The notes: generated by a model not told the origin, from the letters alone. DNA of 64,000 nt from Dokdonia pacifica (GCF_900188275.1 NZ_FZNY01000002.1:558001-622000); one strand, 5' to 3'. Shown: positions 6,295 through 15,312, counted from the first letter of the stretch. Made by a program: numbers and translations.

Positions 6295-8469
6295 TCATAT
6301 GGAACTAGCCATCCAACAATCCTTATAAAAGCTAGATAATTTAAGTAGTTCTTGATGGCTGTGCGAAACAACAGATTTTTTATTCTCAATAACACAAACT
6401 TTATCTGCAATTGTCCATATTGAGTTCAATCTATGTGTAATAAATAAAATAGTAATATTTGGTTTCAAAATACTAAGGATATTAAAAACAAAAGACTCTG
6501 TTTTTACATCCATTGCGGATGTAAATTCATCAAGTATCAAAAATTTAGGTTTCTTATAGATTGCCCTTATTAATGCTAGTATTTGCTTTTGACCGCTAGA
6601 TAAATTAATTCCTTCCTCTCCCACTATAGTTAAATAACCATTTGGTAGTCCTTCAATAAAGGTGTTAAATCCAAATTCCTGACAAAAGGATTCAACTTTT
6701 TCTTTGTTGTCCGTTTCTCCTAGTAATATATTATCTAAAACATTTCCATTAAAAAGAGTGATGTCCTGTGAAATAACACCTACTCTTTTTCTCCAACTTC
6801 TATTAGAAATGTTGCTAAGTTCAAAACTTCCATTGACAGATATCATTCCATTATCATAATAATAAAGTTTTTGAAAAATTTGACTTAAAGTACTCTTGCC
6901 ACATCCGCTCTCTCCTATAATAGCAAGGCACTCACCTTTATCAATAGAAAAATTTATGTTCTGTAATAAAGGTGTTCTTCCTGGGTAATTAAATCTTAGT
7001 TCTTTAATTTTTAATGATATATGATTTCCATCAAAATTATCATTTCCATCTTTCTCATTATTTAAAGATGCTAATTCGAACATTCTATTAAATGCAATTT
7101 GTGCCTCATTGATTGGAATAAATACTAAAGCTAGATCAGAAACTGTGGTTAAAAGTGATCCAGCAATACCTAAAATAGCCACAAGTTCTCCAATTGCCAT
7201 ACTTGAACTAAGAACTAGATTTGCGCAGTAAGAAATAACTACAATCATAAATAATGTTCCAAGAAGTCCTGAAAGTAGATTTAATTTGATATTAATTTTA
7301 CTTAAATCAAAAACTTTATCTTGATATGTACTGTATATATCTCTATTAATTGCTTGAAAAAATTCTTCTTTATTATTATTCTTAATAGTCGCGATGCCAT
7401 GAATTGAATTTATGTAGTTACTTTCACTCATAGCATATCCTTGCATGGTTGCCTTTTGTGCAAATATTATTTTGTCATTAAACCTATTTATTATTAGATA
7501 GTAAACAGGCAGGCTAAATGTAATAATTAACCCTGTTTGCCAAGAATAATAGTAAACGACTGACAAAGAAGTAATCGTGACTAAAACATTAATGATGGTA
7601 GATCCAATTAATTTAGAAATGACTTTTTGTATTCTTTGAGTATCATTTAATCTCGCTACTAATTCTCCAACTTTTCGATTGTCAAAAAAAGATTTGGGAA
7701 GATAAAGCAACTCCTTATAAAACCTATCTATAATTCTAACATTGAAATTTTTGAACTGAGAAATTATAAAATAATCTCTCATGAATATTAATAATGCTCT
7801 GGCAGTCAAAAGTAAGGTAACTAAAATAATTGCGATAACAAGTTTATTAATATTTCTAGAAGGCAAAATTTCGTCTATGAGTTTTTGAGAAAACACTGCC
7901 ATTATCAATCCTAGAAGAGATACAATTATACCTAAAAAGAAACTAAATACTATAAGTTTAGAATCATCTTTGATTAAACTTAGAAACCATTTTCTTTTCA
8001 GATATTTTTTTTTAATTGTTTCAGTTTTCTTTGGTTCTATTAAAAGAAGTGCTTTAGAGACCCATATATTATCTAATTCTTCTTTAGAATATTTAACTAT
8101 TCCATACGCCGGATCCCCAATTATAAAATGATCTCCATTAAATCCATAATTGACTATATAATGTTGTCTATTAGTATTCATTACAACGTGTAATATTATT
8201 GGATTTTTAAGTTTTGTTAAAAATTCTATATCTGCCGTTCCTGCTTCCACATTATATTCTAAAGACTCTAATGCATGTAGTAATCCGAGTAACGTTGTAC
8301 CTGTAATTGTTGTACCACTTAAATCTCTTAAATTTTGTAGCGATTCCTCCTCGGAATAGAATCTAATAATTGATGATAAACAAGCAACTCCGCAATCGCT
8401 TTGACCTAATTGTAATACAAAAGATTTTTTAATTCTTTTTGATAAAGTATGATTACTCTTAAATTTCAT
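6295..8469 (-). CDS. Peptidase-containing ABC transporter (C39) exporting double-glycine peptides
   Basis: This 724-aa PCAT/bacteriocin exporter cleaves a Gly-Gly leader in the cytoplasm and exports the mature peptide. The N-terminal C39 peptidase has Cys26 in GQSDCGVACL, His near 103 in NRQHYIVNYG and Asp near 118 in IIGDPAYG. The transmembrane domain (about 165-450) has six hydrophobic segments. The nucleotide-binding domain has Walker A GESGCGKST, signature LSSGQKQ, Walker B FLILDEFTSAMD and the H-loop in ITHRLN. It is complete and normal in length. It is the last gene of a minus operon with the precursor (9252-9428) and a membrane protein. No HlyD-type partner lies beside it, which is unusual for Gram-negative clusters. 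Confidence 0.95.
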   Translation of the reverse strand: MKFKSNHTLSKRIKKSFVLQLGQSDCGVACLSSIIRFYSEEESLQNLRDLSGTTITGTTLLGLLHALESLEYNVEAGTADIEFLTKLKNPIILHVVMNTNRQHYIVNYGFNGDHFIIGDPAYGIVKYSKEELDNIWVSKALLLIEPKKTETIKKKYLKRKWFLSLIKDDSKLIVFSFFLGIIVSLLGLIMAVFSQKLIDEILPSRNINKLVIAIILVTLLLTARALLIFMRDYFIISQFKNFNVRIIDRFYKELLYLPKSFFDNRKVGELVARLNDTQRIQKVISKLIGSTIINVLVTITSLSVVYYYSWQTGLIITFSLPVYYLIINRFNDKIIFAQKATMQGYAMSESNYINSIHGIATIKNNNKEEFFQAINRDIYSTYQDKVFDLSKINIKLNLLSGLLGTLFMIVVISYCANLVLSSSMAIGELVAILGIAGSLLTTVSDLALVFIPINEAQIAFNRMFELASLNNEKDGNDNFDGNHISLKIKELRFNYPGRTPLLQNINFSIDKGECLAIIGESGCGKSTLSQIFQKLYYYDNGMISVNGSFELSNISNRSWRKRVGVISQDITLFNGNVLDNILLGETDNKEKVESFCQEFGFNTFIEGLPNGYLTIVGEEGINLSSGQKQILALIRAIYKKPKFLILDEFTSAMDVKTESFVFNILSILKPNITILFITHRLNSIWTIADKVCVIENKKSVVSHSHQELLKLSSFYKDCWMASSI

Positions 8470-8573
8470 TATTAATTATTTAATATCTAATTATAATTTT
8501 TCATTTATATATGATACGTAGTTCATTGTTATATTTTTACTATAAATAACATTTAAGAAATCTGACGCATAGA

Positions 8574-9191
8574 CTAGTTGTTATTAATGAAGGAAAACAT
8601 AAAAAATAGCACCCAAAGAGCTAAAGCTGAACCATAGGATAAAGTTGTGGTTATTAATCCATTGCTAAAACCGATATTGGATTCTTTACTCACGAAATAA
8701 CCTATAAGAAAGCAATAAGCAACTTCAAAGAGATTAATTTTTTTTAATGGGTATATATAAATAGGATTTATATGGTAACCTGTTATATTTAACCCTGAAA
8801 ATGGGTAGAAATTCTGTAAATATTCAATCCCATAGTTATCAATAAAGTAATTAAACCAAATCATTTTGATTAAAATCGCAAGCAGGAAAACATATTCTGC
8901 CTTGACTACAATCTTAAGTATAGTCTTATAAGGCAATTCTATTTTTGTCAGGTAAAACCCAACATTTAAAACAAGCGCAATTATCAATACCCGTAAAAAC
9001 AGTGCAATTGGAAGTAAAGCATAATTTACCCATGATAATTTCTTATTATACTCTATAAAATCTTGAACGTAGTAGGTTCCTAATTGATCTTCGATAAATT
9101 GTTTAACAATTTCAAATTTATCTACGGAAACATCAAAAAAAATCTGCATTAATACAGAGAGTATTAATAATAAAATAATCTGTTTTTTCAT
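8574..9191 (-). CDS. Polytopic membrane protein of the peptide-export operon (immunity or maturation candidate)
   Basis: About 205 aa from MKKQIILLLILSVLMQIFFD (Met at 9191; the frame is open to 9251 but those extra residues run back towards the precursor gene and look non-coding). There are hydrophobic segments near residues 4-18, 55-80, 95-115, 155-172 and 180-202. No enzyme motif is seen. It lies between the double-glycine precursor and the C39 transporter on the same strand. Proteins of this size and topology recur in Bacteroidetes PCAT clusters; a role in self-protection or export assistance is inferred. Confidence 0.7.
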   Translation of the reverse strand: MKKQIILLLILSVLMQIFFDVSVDKFEIVKQFIEDQLGTYYVQDFIEYNKKLSWVNYALLPIALFLRVLIIALVLNVGFYLTKIELPYKTILKIVVKAEYVFLLAILIKMIWFNYFIDNYGIEYLQNFYPFSGLNITGYHINPIYIYPLKKINLFEVAYCFLIGYFVSKESNIGFSNGLITTTLSYGSALALWVLFFMFSFINNN

Positions 9192-9251
9192 TCTAAAAAA
9201 ATTAAAGAACCACACAATATTAATATTGCATGGTTCACCAATTAAAATCAA

Positions 9252-9428
9252 TTACTGCTCATTAGGACCACACGTTGGGCACAGTTCACAGTTTATACTC
9301 AACCAAGTTAAGTATCCCAAACCTAAGCCTGAGATCCATAGAGGTGAAGTTGATAATCTGTCGAAAATCTCGCAGTAAGTTTCACCTCCTTCTAGAGCTT
9401 CCATTTTGTCTAAGCTTATAGATTTCAT
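9252..9428 (-). CDS. Double-glycine leader peptide, putative bacteriocin-like precursor (58 aa)
   Basis: This short gene is easy to miss. The minus strand from ATG 9428-9426 to TAA 9254-9252 encodes a leader MKSISLDKMEALEGG. The core of 43 residues begins ETYCEIFDRLSTSPLWISGL, has a Gly/Leu/Trp-rich middle, and ends INCELCPTCGPNEQ. The leader has the usual hydrophobic spacing before Gly14-Gly15 (L..M..LEGG), the site cut by C39 peptidases such as the one encoded two genes downstream. The core has four Cys: one near its start and three in a C-terminal CELCPTC cluster, suggesting disulfides or metal binding. Coupling with the C39 exporter makes the precursor call strong; activity is unknown. 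Confidence 0.85.
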   Translation of the reverse strand: MKSISLDKMEALEGGETYCEIFDRLSTSPLWISGLGLGYLTWLSINCELCPTCGPNEQ

Positions 9429-9909
9429 AATTTAAATTTAAATGAGCCTACTCTTTTCATGGATTTTCAGCATCCTCCATACTTATCATACATTTTAATA
9501 TTGGACAATAAACCAAATACCTACACTTGAAAACCAAATGAAAATATGGTGTTTCATTTCTAACATAATACTGTCATATTTTTATAGATTTTTTTTGTCA
9601 TGACTCGAGATCTCCAATAATTATGAGTTAAAAGAAGACTTAGTATAGGAAAGACACAAGACCAAATAGATAAGTGCAGTGGGTTATTTCAAAAGCGTGC
9701 CAGTTTTTTTAAAAGTGTCTTCTCCTAATTAATGTAATATCAAATTCAGATCTATATTTATAGAGGTTTCCTACATTCATGAATTTTTAAAATCACAAGA
9801 ACGTTATGGACTTATTACATTAGCTAGAACATATAGAAGAGAGTTTTGGTTCTATCACATCTATATTAATTGATTTCTAAGAATTATATCTTTGGATTTA
9901 AAAACACTG
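9429..9909. other. Gene-free, probably decayed stretch
   Basis: A-rich sequence upstream of the precursor gene, so its promoter should lie here. A short plus-strand open segment (about 9748-9870) reads HEFLKSQERYGLITLARTYR, but it lacks a start and I recognise no family. A minus-strand scrap around 9469-9505 ends IKMYDKYGGC. Both may be relics. Confidence 0.3.
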
Positions 9910-10299
9910 TTAATAGGTTATATATTCTCAAAGACGATTATCATTCAAGCAATATATTTCAAATTTAGATTTGTCTTAAACAACCGAAAAATTGAAAAAC
10001 TTATGTCCCTTAGAGATGTAAAAGTCAATCATGTTATTATACAATGATGGTTTTTCAATTCACTTAATTATTAGAGAGAGTTCAGAAGGTGAAAGACATT
10101 TGTAAATAAATAATGGAGAATGGATAAAACTTATATTAAGATTAATAGGCAGTAGCGGTATTTATATATAATGTTAGATAAGGAAGGTAATATCATTGAT
10201 TACCTCTTAACCAAGTGAAGAAAACATATGAATTTTCAATCATTTTTGATTAAAATGATTACTAATAATGGCAAGCCAGAACTAATTAATATAGACAAG
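9910..10299 (+). pseudogene. Decayed IS6-family transposase fragment with six in-frame stops
   Basis: Read in one plus-strand frame, the segment gives the N-terminal and middle parts of an IS6/IS26/IS240-type DDE transposase: IFSKTIIIQAIYFKFRFVLN, then EKLMSLRDVKVNHVIIQ-stop-W, then WRMDKTYIKINRQ-stop-RYLY, LDKEGNIIDYLLTK-stop-RK and FLIKMITNNGKPELINIDK. The first DDE Asp (RMDKTYIK) and the IDK region are still visible. Stops fall at 10045, 10072, 10090, 10111, 10153 and 10216, yet no frameshift is needed over 390 bases. The C-terminal third and the ends are gone. It marks old transposition next to the bacteriocin-like operon. Confidence 0.8.
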
Positions 10300-10388
10300 A
10301 TGTCACAACACCTCCTCACCTTACCACCCCCATTACCAAGACTATGGATAAATCTAGAATGATTTCTAAAGGTGTATATTGGAACAAT

Positions 10389-10925
10389 TCAATTTTGTAT
10401 AATCCCTGGAGTACTAGAGCTCGTATTCGTAAATTGATTTATCAATCCATCACCTAGTTTATCAAAATCTTTATTTGCTACCATTTTCCTTATTTGCACA
10501 GGGTCAAAATTTCCATTAAAATAAAAAAAGGAGCCTTTTGTTGCATCATTTTTATACACGAGAATTTCTTTTACTACATCACCTCGCTCTCTTATGGAGA
10601 TCACATTACGTTTATCGTTATCATTATTACGGTATACCTCTATAAAAGAATTACTAGTTATTTTCGTCATCTGTTCGTTTAAGTAACTGGTACGTTCTGA
10701 AGTCTTACTTGGAAATTCCATATAACGTATATCCTTGGTATTACCTATAAGTGTATTGGTTTCTGGTGAGATACTACTTAAAAGTGTAAACATAAATCTT
10801 GGTACACGAACCGCTTTTACTTGATTTTCATTTTTATGGGCATTATAAAAAGCGTCTATAGAATTATAGCTCCCGCAAGAAGTAAGTAAGGCAATACCAA
10901 TCAATAACAGTAGTCTTTTAAACAT
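10389..10925 (-). CDS. DUF4252-type lipoprotein
   Basis: 178 aa with a lipoprotein signal (LLLLIGIALLTSCGS, acylated Cys17) and a body matching the DUF4252 family of Bacteroidetes, which occur as small envelope lipoproteins often near sigma-factor/anti-sigma operons. The conserved block is ERTSYLNEQMTKI to IRERGDVVKEILVY. Function is unknown for the family. It is the gene after the BamA-like protein (73-base gap, same strand), so they may be co-transcribed. Confidence 0.75.
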   Translation of the reverse strand: MFKRLLLLIGIALLTSCGSYNSIDAFYNAHKNENQVKAVRVPRFMFTLLSSISPETNTLIGNTKDIRYMEFPSKTSERTSYLNEQMTKITSNSFIEVYRNNDNDKRNVISIRERGDVVKEILVYKNDATKGSFFYFNGNFDPVQIRKMVANKDFDKLGDGLINQFTNTSSSTPGIIQN

Positions 10926-10998
10926 AAAGTAATTTTTAAAATTGTTCTAAATATAAGTAAGTAAATAGACAATTTTAGAATTAGACTCCCTAAGTGTA

Positions 10999-12165
10999 TT
11001 AAAACGCTTCAGCAATAGTAAAGTAGAAATAATTAGAGCTTTGTCCGAATCCATAGTCAAATCGCAGATTCAAATTCTCCGTTTTATCTAGTTTAAAACG
11101 TATCCCAGCCCCATAGTTAGGTCTAAAATTAGAAAGCTTAAAATTACTTACCGTATTTGCTACATCACCAGCGCCTACGAAGGCTACGGCACCCCATCGA
11201 GAGTCTCCAAAAGATCTACGATATTCCATTTGACCAGCCATCAAATGTCTGTCTACATATCTTCCTTCTCTATACCCACGCATGATTTCGTTACCTCCTA
11301 ATAGTGCCAATTCATTAAAAGGGACATCACCGCTTGAAAAACTTCCAAGTAACTGAAAACCTAAAATATCTTGTCCACTTTCTGATAACCCTAGGAAATG
11401 ACGAACATCAAAACGTGTTAATTGAAAAGCATGTGTTCCTCCCAACGCTTTCCCATATACGCCATAGGTGGCTTCTATATACCAACCATTTTCTGCATTC
11501 AATATGTTATTCCTACTATCATATAAGATAGCAGCTTCAACCCCTGAAGAAGTACTTCCATTAAATCCTGTGATATTATCTGGACCAACTGCGATGGCAT
11601 CTTCTTCTTCAAATGCAACATTTGAAATTGTATTGTAGCGTATACCAGCTCCTATAAAAAGGTATTTCGCAAACATCTGCTTTAAAAAAATAGGCTCAAA
11701 TAAAAATTGATAGTAATTATATTCCAGTTCGTTTTCTTTAGGGCTATCACGTCCTATCCCATAAAATAAACGTGGATAGTTTTGAAATAACAAATTACCC
11801 TCTATGACCCATTTTTCTTGATTTGTAAACACTTCGAAACCAGAATAAAATATAAACTGATTATTAAGAGTATATCGAATAGACATAGGAATATTGGAAG
11901 CTCTTGTCTCTTCACCACTACCATTAAATTTAAAAAGGTATTTAGCACCAGTTCCTATAGCTAGGTTTGTTTCTGGGCTATACGTCATCACTGGCGCTGC
12001 AATAAACTTTTGTAAATACAGTGTCGAATCTTTCTGATGTGCCTTTTTATTAGGGTAAAAAGTGAAGAACTCTGCTATTTTTTCCAAATTTTGGCCTTGT
12101 ACCCATTGAAAATTAAAAATAATTAGAGCAAATAGAATAACGTTTCTTATAGTGATTAACTTCAT
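10999..12165 (-). CDS. BamA/TamA-like outer-membrane beta-barrel (surface antigen D15 type), no POTRA domain
   Basis: 388 aa with a cleavable signal (LFALIIFNFQWVQGQ). The barrel follows directly: repeated amphipathic strands with DSRNNILNAENGWYIEATYG, ELALLGGNEIMRGYREGRYV (the L6-loop-like RGY motif) and a C-terminal GAGIRFKLDKTENLNLRFDY ending in aromatic IAEAF. There is no room for POTRA repeats. It is therefore a barrel-only member, like many Bacteroidetes proteins encoded beside phosphatases, lipases or other secreted proteins. Whether it exports a partner is unknown. Confidence 0.85.
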   Translation of the reverse strand: MKLITIRNVILFALIIFNFQWVQGQNLEKIAEFFTFYPNKKAHQKDSTLYLQKFIAAPVMTYSPETNLAIGTGAKYLFKFNGSGEETRASNIPMSIRYTLNNQFIFYSGFEVFTNQEKWVIEGNLLFQNYPRLFYGIGRDSPKENELEYNYYQFLFEPIFLKQMFAKYLFIGAGIRYNTISNVAFEEEDAIAVGPDNITGFNGSTSSGVEAAILYDSRNNILNAENGWYIEATYGVYGKALGGTHAFQLTRFDVRHFLGLSESGQDILGFQLLGSFSSGDVPFNELALLGGNEIMRGYREGRYVDRHLMAGQMEYRRSFGDSRWGAVAFVGAGDVANTVSNFKLSNFRPNYGAGIRFKLDKTENLNLRFDYGFGQSSNYFYFTIAEAF

Positions 12166-12341
12166 TATAGATTAGATATTGGTACTGCAAGTTTAACATC
12201 TTTTCATTTAGAATCAGACTAAATGATAAATTTTAACGTATCCCAAAGCTTTTTTAAGCTCCATTAAATGGCTCATAAAATGTATCTTAATTGTAAGTCT
12301 ATTTTTTTTATTAAATTGATGAGAATTTAAATCAAAACATT

Positions 12342-12422
12342 ATGGGTGTAGGAGCAATTTTTTTCGGGAGTCTAGCAGTTTGCTTAGTATTAGGCATTAT
12401 GGCAATGATTCAAGGAGAATAA
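12342..12422 (+). CDS. Membrane micro-protein (26 aa), tentative
   Basis: ATG 12342 to TAA 12420-12422 encodes a peptide starting MGVGAIFFGSLAVCLVLGIM and ending AMIQGE, almost wholly hydrophobic with an acidic end: one possible membrane helix. It sits 25 bases before another small ORF with a double-glycine leader and ahead of a strong terminator, so the pair looks like a genuine short transcript. Coding status is inferred from arrangement only. Confidence 0.4.
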   Translation: MGVGAIFFGSLAVCLVLGIMAMIQGE

Positions 12423-12447
12423 TTTAATAATCATTAAAATAAAAATT

Positions 12448-12579
12448 ATGAAATTAACTCATTTTAACGCGTTAAGCAACTACGAATTACCAAAAACATC
12501 TTCTATAAGTATTCAAGGTGGAAGCGGCACTGTAACTGTTCTGGATACAGATATGGAATCTATTGTAAAGCAAGATTAA
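12448..12579 (+). CDS. Small peptide with double-glycine leader (43 aa)
   Basis: ATG 12448 to TAA 12577-12579 encodes a leader MKLTHFNALSNYELPKTSSI followed by SIQGG. The short core SGTVTVLDTDMESIVKQD is acidic and lacks Cys. The L..L.NYEL pattern before Gly-Gly resembles leaders of Bacteroidetes exported peptides. It has no modification or export gene beside it; the C39 transporter at 6295-8469 is the nearest candidate. It ends eight bases before a strong terminator, which supports it as a real gene. Function unknown. Confidence 0.55.
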   Translation: MKLTHFNALSNYELPKTSSISIQGGSGTVTVLDTDMESIVKQD

Positions 12580-12586
12580 CTCATTA

Positions 12587-12625
12587 TATAAAAGTCCATT
12601 TCTGTAGTAGAAATGGACTTTTATA
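12587..12625. terminator. Bidirectional terminator between convergent genes
   Basis: Seventeen-base stem TATAAAAGTCCATTTCT / AGAAATGGACTTTTATA with a 5-base loop. A/T runs on both sides serve the peptide gene (plus) and the phospholipase-like gene (minus). Confidence 0.85.
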
Positions 12626-12643
12626 ATATATAGCTTTTCGCAA

Positions 12644-14392
12644 TTACTTAATTCCTAAAGCCTTTTCAAGGAATAGCAATCCTTCGTTATTATTTACTTT
12701 TAATCCTGTATTTATAAATTTCATCATTTCTTGATAGGCTTCAAAACTCTCTTTATTATTTGTAGGTGATGTATCTGCATCTGGATAATAGCATGTAAAT
12801 GCATGTAAATACCCTGTGGATCCTGCTTTAATCCCTAATGCCGAATTGGCTGTTGTTGTTACTTTATATTTAGTATACAATAATCTAGGAGTATTTTTAT
12901 ACTTGCTTGGTTGTTTTGGATAGCTCCAGGTCAATGCATTTTCTATAGGAGCACTTTCAAAAATTTGGAGCTCTGGAACTCCCACACAAACCCCATCACA
13001 ATTAAATCCAGTACAGAATTTCCCATCTAAACATAAGTCCATTCCTAATAAGGAAGCAATATCACTTCCTACTGCTGCTCCATTCTCACCCGGAACAAAA
13101 GGAGGTCCTTGTACATTATCAAAAGCTACGATATTAAAATTAGTGTCTTTATTGTTTAATTGTAAAAAGCTCATTAGTTGTGCCACCCCAGAATTATCGG
13201 TAGGTCCACCATCTGCAAGGCTTACCCTTTGTGTAGTAGCTAAATTACTAACAGAAGTACCATCATCTGCAACATTGTATTGTGCAATTCCATTTTGCAA
13301 ACTAAAATTTAATGCTAAGTTATCTGCGGCATAGGATCTATCCCAACCACCAGATATGTTCTTACTAGCAGCAAAACCTAAAGCAGCACTTGAAGCTGCA
13401 GCAGCATGCAGCACTTGAACTTGATCACTACGAATATCAGTTTTTATGGTAGCTGGTACTGTATTTGGATGATCTGCAACTTGTGAGTATGATAGACTAA
13501 TGGATTTACCTGTTCCTAATTCTGGAAAAAATGGAGGGCTTTTCAAATTTAAATTAGGACTATTAATACTAGAAAAGGTTACTGGTGTTACATCTGGTAC
13601 AACGCCATTACTACAGGAACCTCCATGTTTTCCATTAGTGCTTGCAGCACCATGAAGACACGCTTGATAATATTGATTATAACCTATTCCTGAAAGGCCT
13701 CCTGCAGCATTTAAAACTACATTATTGGTTAGCATCGTAGAAGCTATAAGCAATGATTTATCAGTCGCCCATTTCTGACGCGTTCCATTAAGTGTTAAAC
13801 TACCTAGAGGATAGTCTTTAAAAACTAAGCTTTTAATAGCTTCTTCCCATTTTATATGTTTTCCAGCATAATATGTCAAGACACAACCTGTATAAGCTTC
13901 TCCACTTACTGTACTACAATATGGACCAAAATCTAAAAAAGACGCTTTATTAAAAAGGTTTTGTTGACCTCCTAGCCAACCTCCATGCATTGTATTTCCC
14001 CAATTATTGAGCGGTATCGTTTCAATATTTGTTACAAATTTTGGAGAGTACACTAACATGGTACTAAACCAACTCCCGCCTGAATTAGATCCAATACTCT
14101 GTACATGCTGAAATACATTTTCTAATTTGTTCCCATTATTTTCCAGTAAAGATTGGGTCCATGCCGTATGTGCCGTATGCGCACGCCATCCACCACCTGC
14201 AAATGCCACATGAATATTGTCTGGTGGAGATGTTTCTACTTCAATTATCTGTTCAGGATTCTTTTTAGATTTTACATCAGAAGTAAGCTCATCACAACTT
14301 ATACTAAATAGTAACGTAGCAAATAAAAGAGCCAGGTTTCTAAACTGGGGGAATACATTTTTTTTAAATGAGACAGTTCGTATTTTTTTCAT
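12644..14392 (-). CDS. cPLA2/lysophospholipase-like lipoprotein
   Basis: 582 aa with a lipoprotein signal ending LFSISCDE and a catalytic fold like group IV phospholipase A2 and fungal phospholipase B. The visible motifs are the glycine-rich oxyanion segment FAGGGWRAHTAHT (about residues 64-76), the nucleophile segment SIGSNSGGSWFS (Ser in G-S-N-S-G-G) and the catalytic Asp in LADGGPTDNSGV. These enzymes use a Ser-Asp dyad to cleave fatty acids from phospholipids. Being anchored as a lipoprotein, it would act at the outer membrane or cell surface. The C-terminal half has several Cys (CLDGKFCTGFNCDGVCVG) that could form disulfides or bind metal. The substrate is unproven. Confidence 0.75.
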   Translation of the reverse strand: MKKIRTVSFKKNVFPQFRNLALLFATLLFSISCDELTSDVKSKKNPEQIIEVETSPPDNIHVAFAGGGWRAHTAHTAWTQSLLENNGNKLENVFQHVQSIGSNSGGSWFSTMLVYSPKFVTNIETIPLNNWGNTMHGGWLGGQQNLFNKASFLDFGPYCSTVSGEAYTGCVLTYYAGKHIKWEEAIKSLVFKDYPLGSLTLNGTRQKWATDKSLLIASTMLTNNVVLNAAGGLSGIGYNQYYQACLHGAASTNGKHGGSCSNGVVPDVTPVTFSSINSPNLNLKSPPFFPELGTGKSISLSYSQVADHPNTVPATIKTDIRSDQVQVLHAAAASSAALGFAASKNISGGWDRSYAADNLALNFSLQNGIAQYNVADDGTSVSNLATTQRVSLADGGPTDNSGVAQLMSFLQLNNKDTNFNIVAFDNVQGPPFVPGENGAAVGSDIASLLGMDLCLDGKFCTGFNCDGVCVGVPELQIFESAPIENALTWSYPKQPSKYKNTPRLLYTKYKVTTTANSALGIKAGSTGYLHAFTCYYPDADTSPTNNKESFEAYQEMMKFINTGLKVNNNEGLLFLEKALGIK

Positions 14393-14505
14393 AATATATG
14401 AATTGGTTAGTTGTATAAAATGCTTTTAATAAAGTATTTAAACATTCACTTATCAAGAACACGAGGAAAAACTAACGTATTATAAAAAAAAATAAAAGGG
14501 TGTTT

Positions 14506-15312
14506 TTACCTGTTTTTTTCTATAGTTCGCATCCCTTTTTTAAGAATATAAAGGGTCTCTTTAGAAGGGGTGCCTTTTTGCCATTTTGTATGTATAGATT
14601 GTACCCAATCAGGTTGTGACTTACTTGCATCATTTAACCAGTTTCCTACAGAATCTCGTACATACTTAGAAGTATCTGATTTTAATAGCTCTAAAATAGG
14701 AAGTCCTCTTTCTGGATGTTCTTGTAATTGTGGTATTTTCTTGGTCCACACGCCTACGGGTCTTAGGACCTCAGCAGCATACCTACGTACGTTCTCATCG
14801 GTACTCTTTGCCCATTTAGTTAATATCGTAATAGCAGTCTCTAGATCATCTATTAAGCGTTCTTTAGTGGCAAAAATAACTACTTCACGCAATCCAAAAT
14901 GAGCATCGGCAGCATAGGGTTGCATGGCAGTGAGTAAGGTTGCTGTAGTATCATAAAAAAGACTTTCTGTCCAACAAGCCCAACATCTCACAATATCACT
15001 AGAGTGTGTGGCTAAGTGCGCTTTCGCGAAAGCGGTATCAGAAAGCTGCGCAAAGGTCTCTCCTATTACTTTGGTATTACTATTTGCCGTAGGCTTCTTT
15101 TGGGCATGCACGGCAACTTCAAACGAAGAATACCACGCCATCTTATCCAAAGGTTCTAATACCGTTTTTAACAATGCCAATTGATCTACAGCCAACCATT
15201 CCATAAGGTTTTTGGTTTCCACTTTTCCAGCATTTAAGTATGCTAGTACTTCAGGGTTTAGATCTTTAAGACTCCTTGGGCCTTTTCTGTTTACAATATG
15301 TTCTGGTATCAT
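14506..15312 (-). CDS. DNA alkylation repair protein, AlkC-like HEAT-repeat protein
   Basis: 268 aa, helical throughout, with HEAT-like repeats typical of AlkC/AlkD-type DNA glycosylase-like proteins. These include a start region RSLKDLNPEVLAYLNAG, ENVRRYAAEVLRPVGVW and KYVRDSVGNWLNDASKSQPD. AlkC/AlkD proteins bind alkylated DNA and release 3-methyl- or 7-methyl-purines. It is a single gene at the end of a minus-strand group. It contains the first copy of the TTTCGCGAAA palindrome in the window (15019-15034), read as AFAKA, showing that this repeat is tolerated inside coding sequence. Confidence 0.75.
   Translation of the reverse strand: MIPEHIVNRKGPRSLKDLNPEVLAYLNAGKVETKNLMEWLAVDQLALLKTVLEPLDKMAWYSSFEVAVHAQKKPTANSNTKVIGETFAQLSDTAFAKAHLATHSSDIVRCWACWTESLFYDTTATLLTAMQPYAADAHFGLREVVIFATKERLIDDLETAITILTKWAKSTDENVRRYAAEVLRPVGVWTKKIPQLQEHPERGLPILELLKSDTSKYVRDSVGNWLNDASKSQPDWVQSIHTKWQKGTPSKETLYILKKGMRTIEKNR
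15019..15034. repeat. Palindrome CGCTTTCGCGAAAGCG (copy 1, in coding sequence)
   Basis: Full-arm copy inside the AlkC-like gene; read as AFAKA on the minus strand. Confidence 0.9.

Noticed and set aside
9748-9870. Open segment HEFLKSQERYGLITLARTYR as a gene
   Set aside because: No start codon, no family recognised, and lies next to decayed IS sequence.
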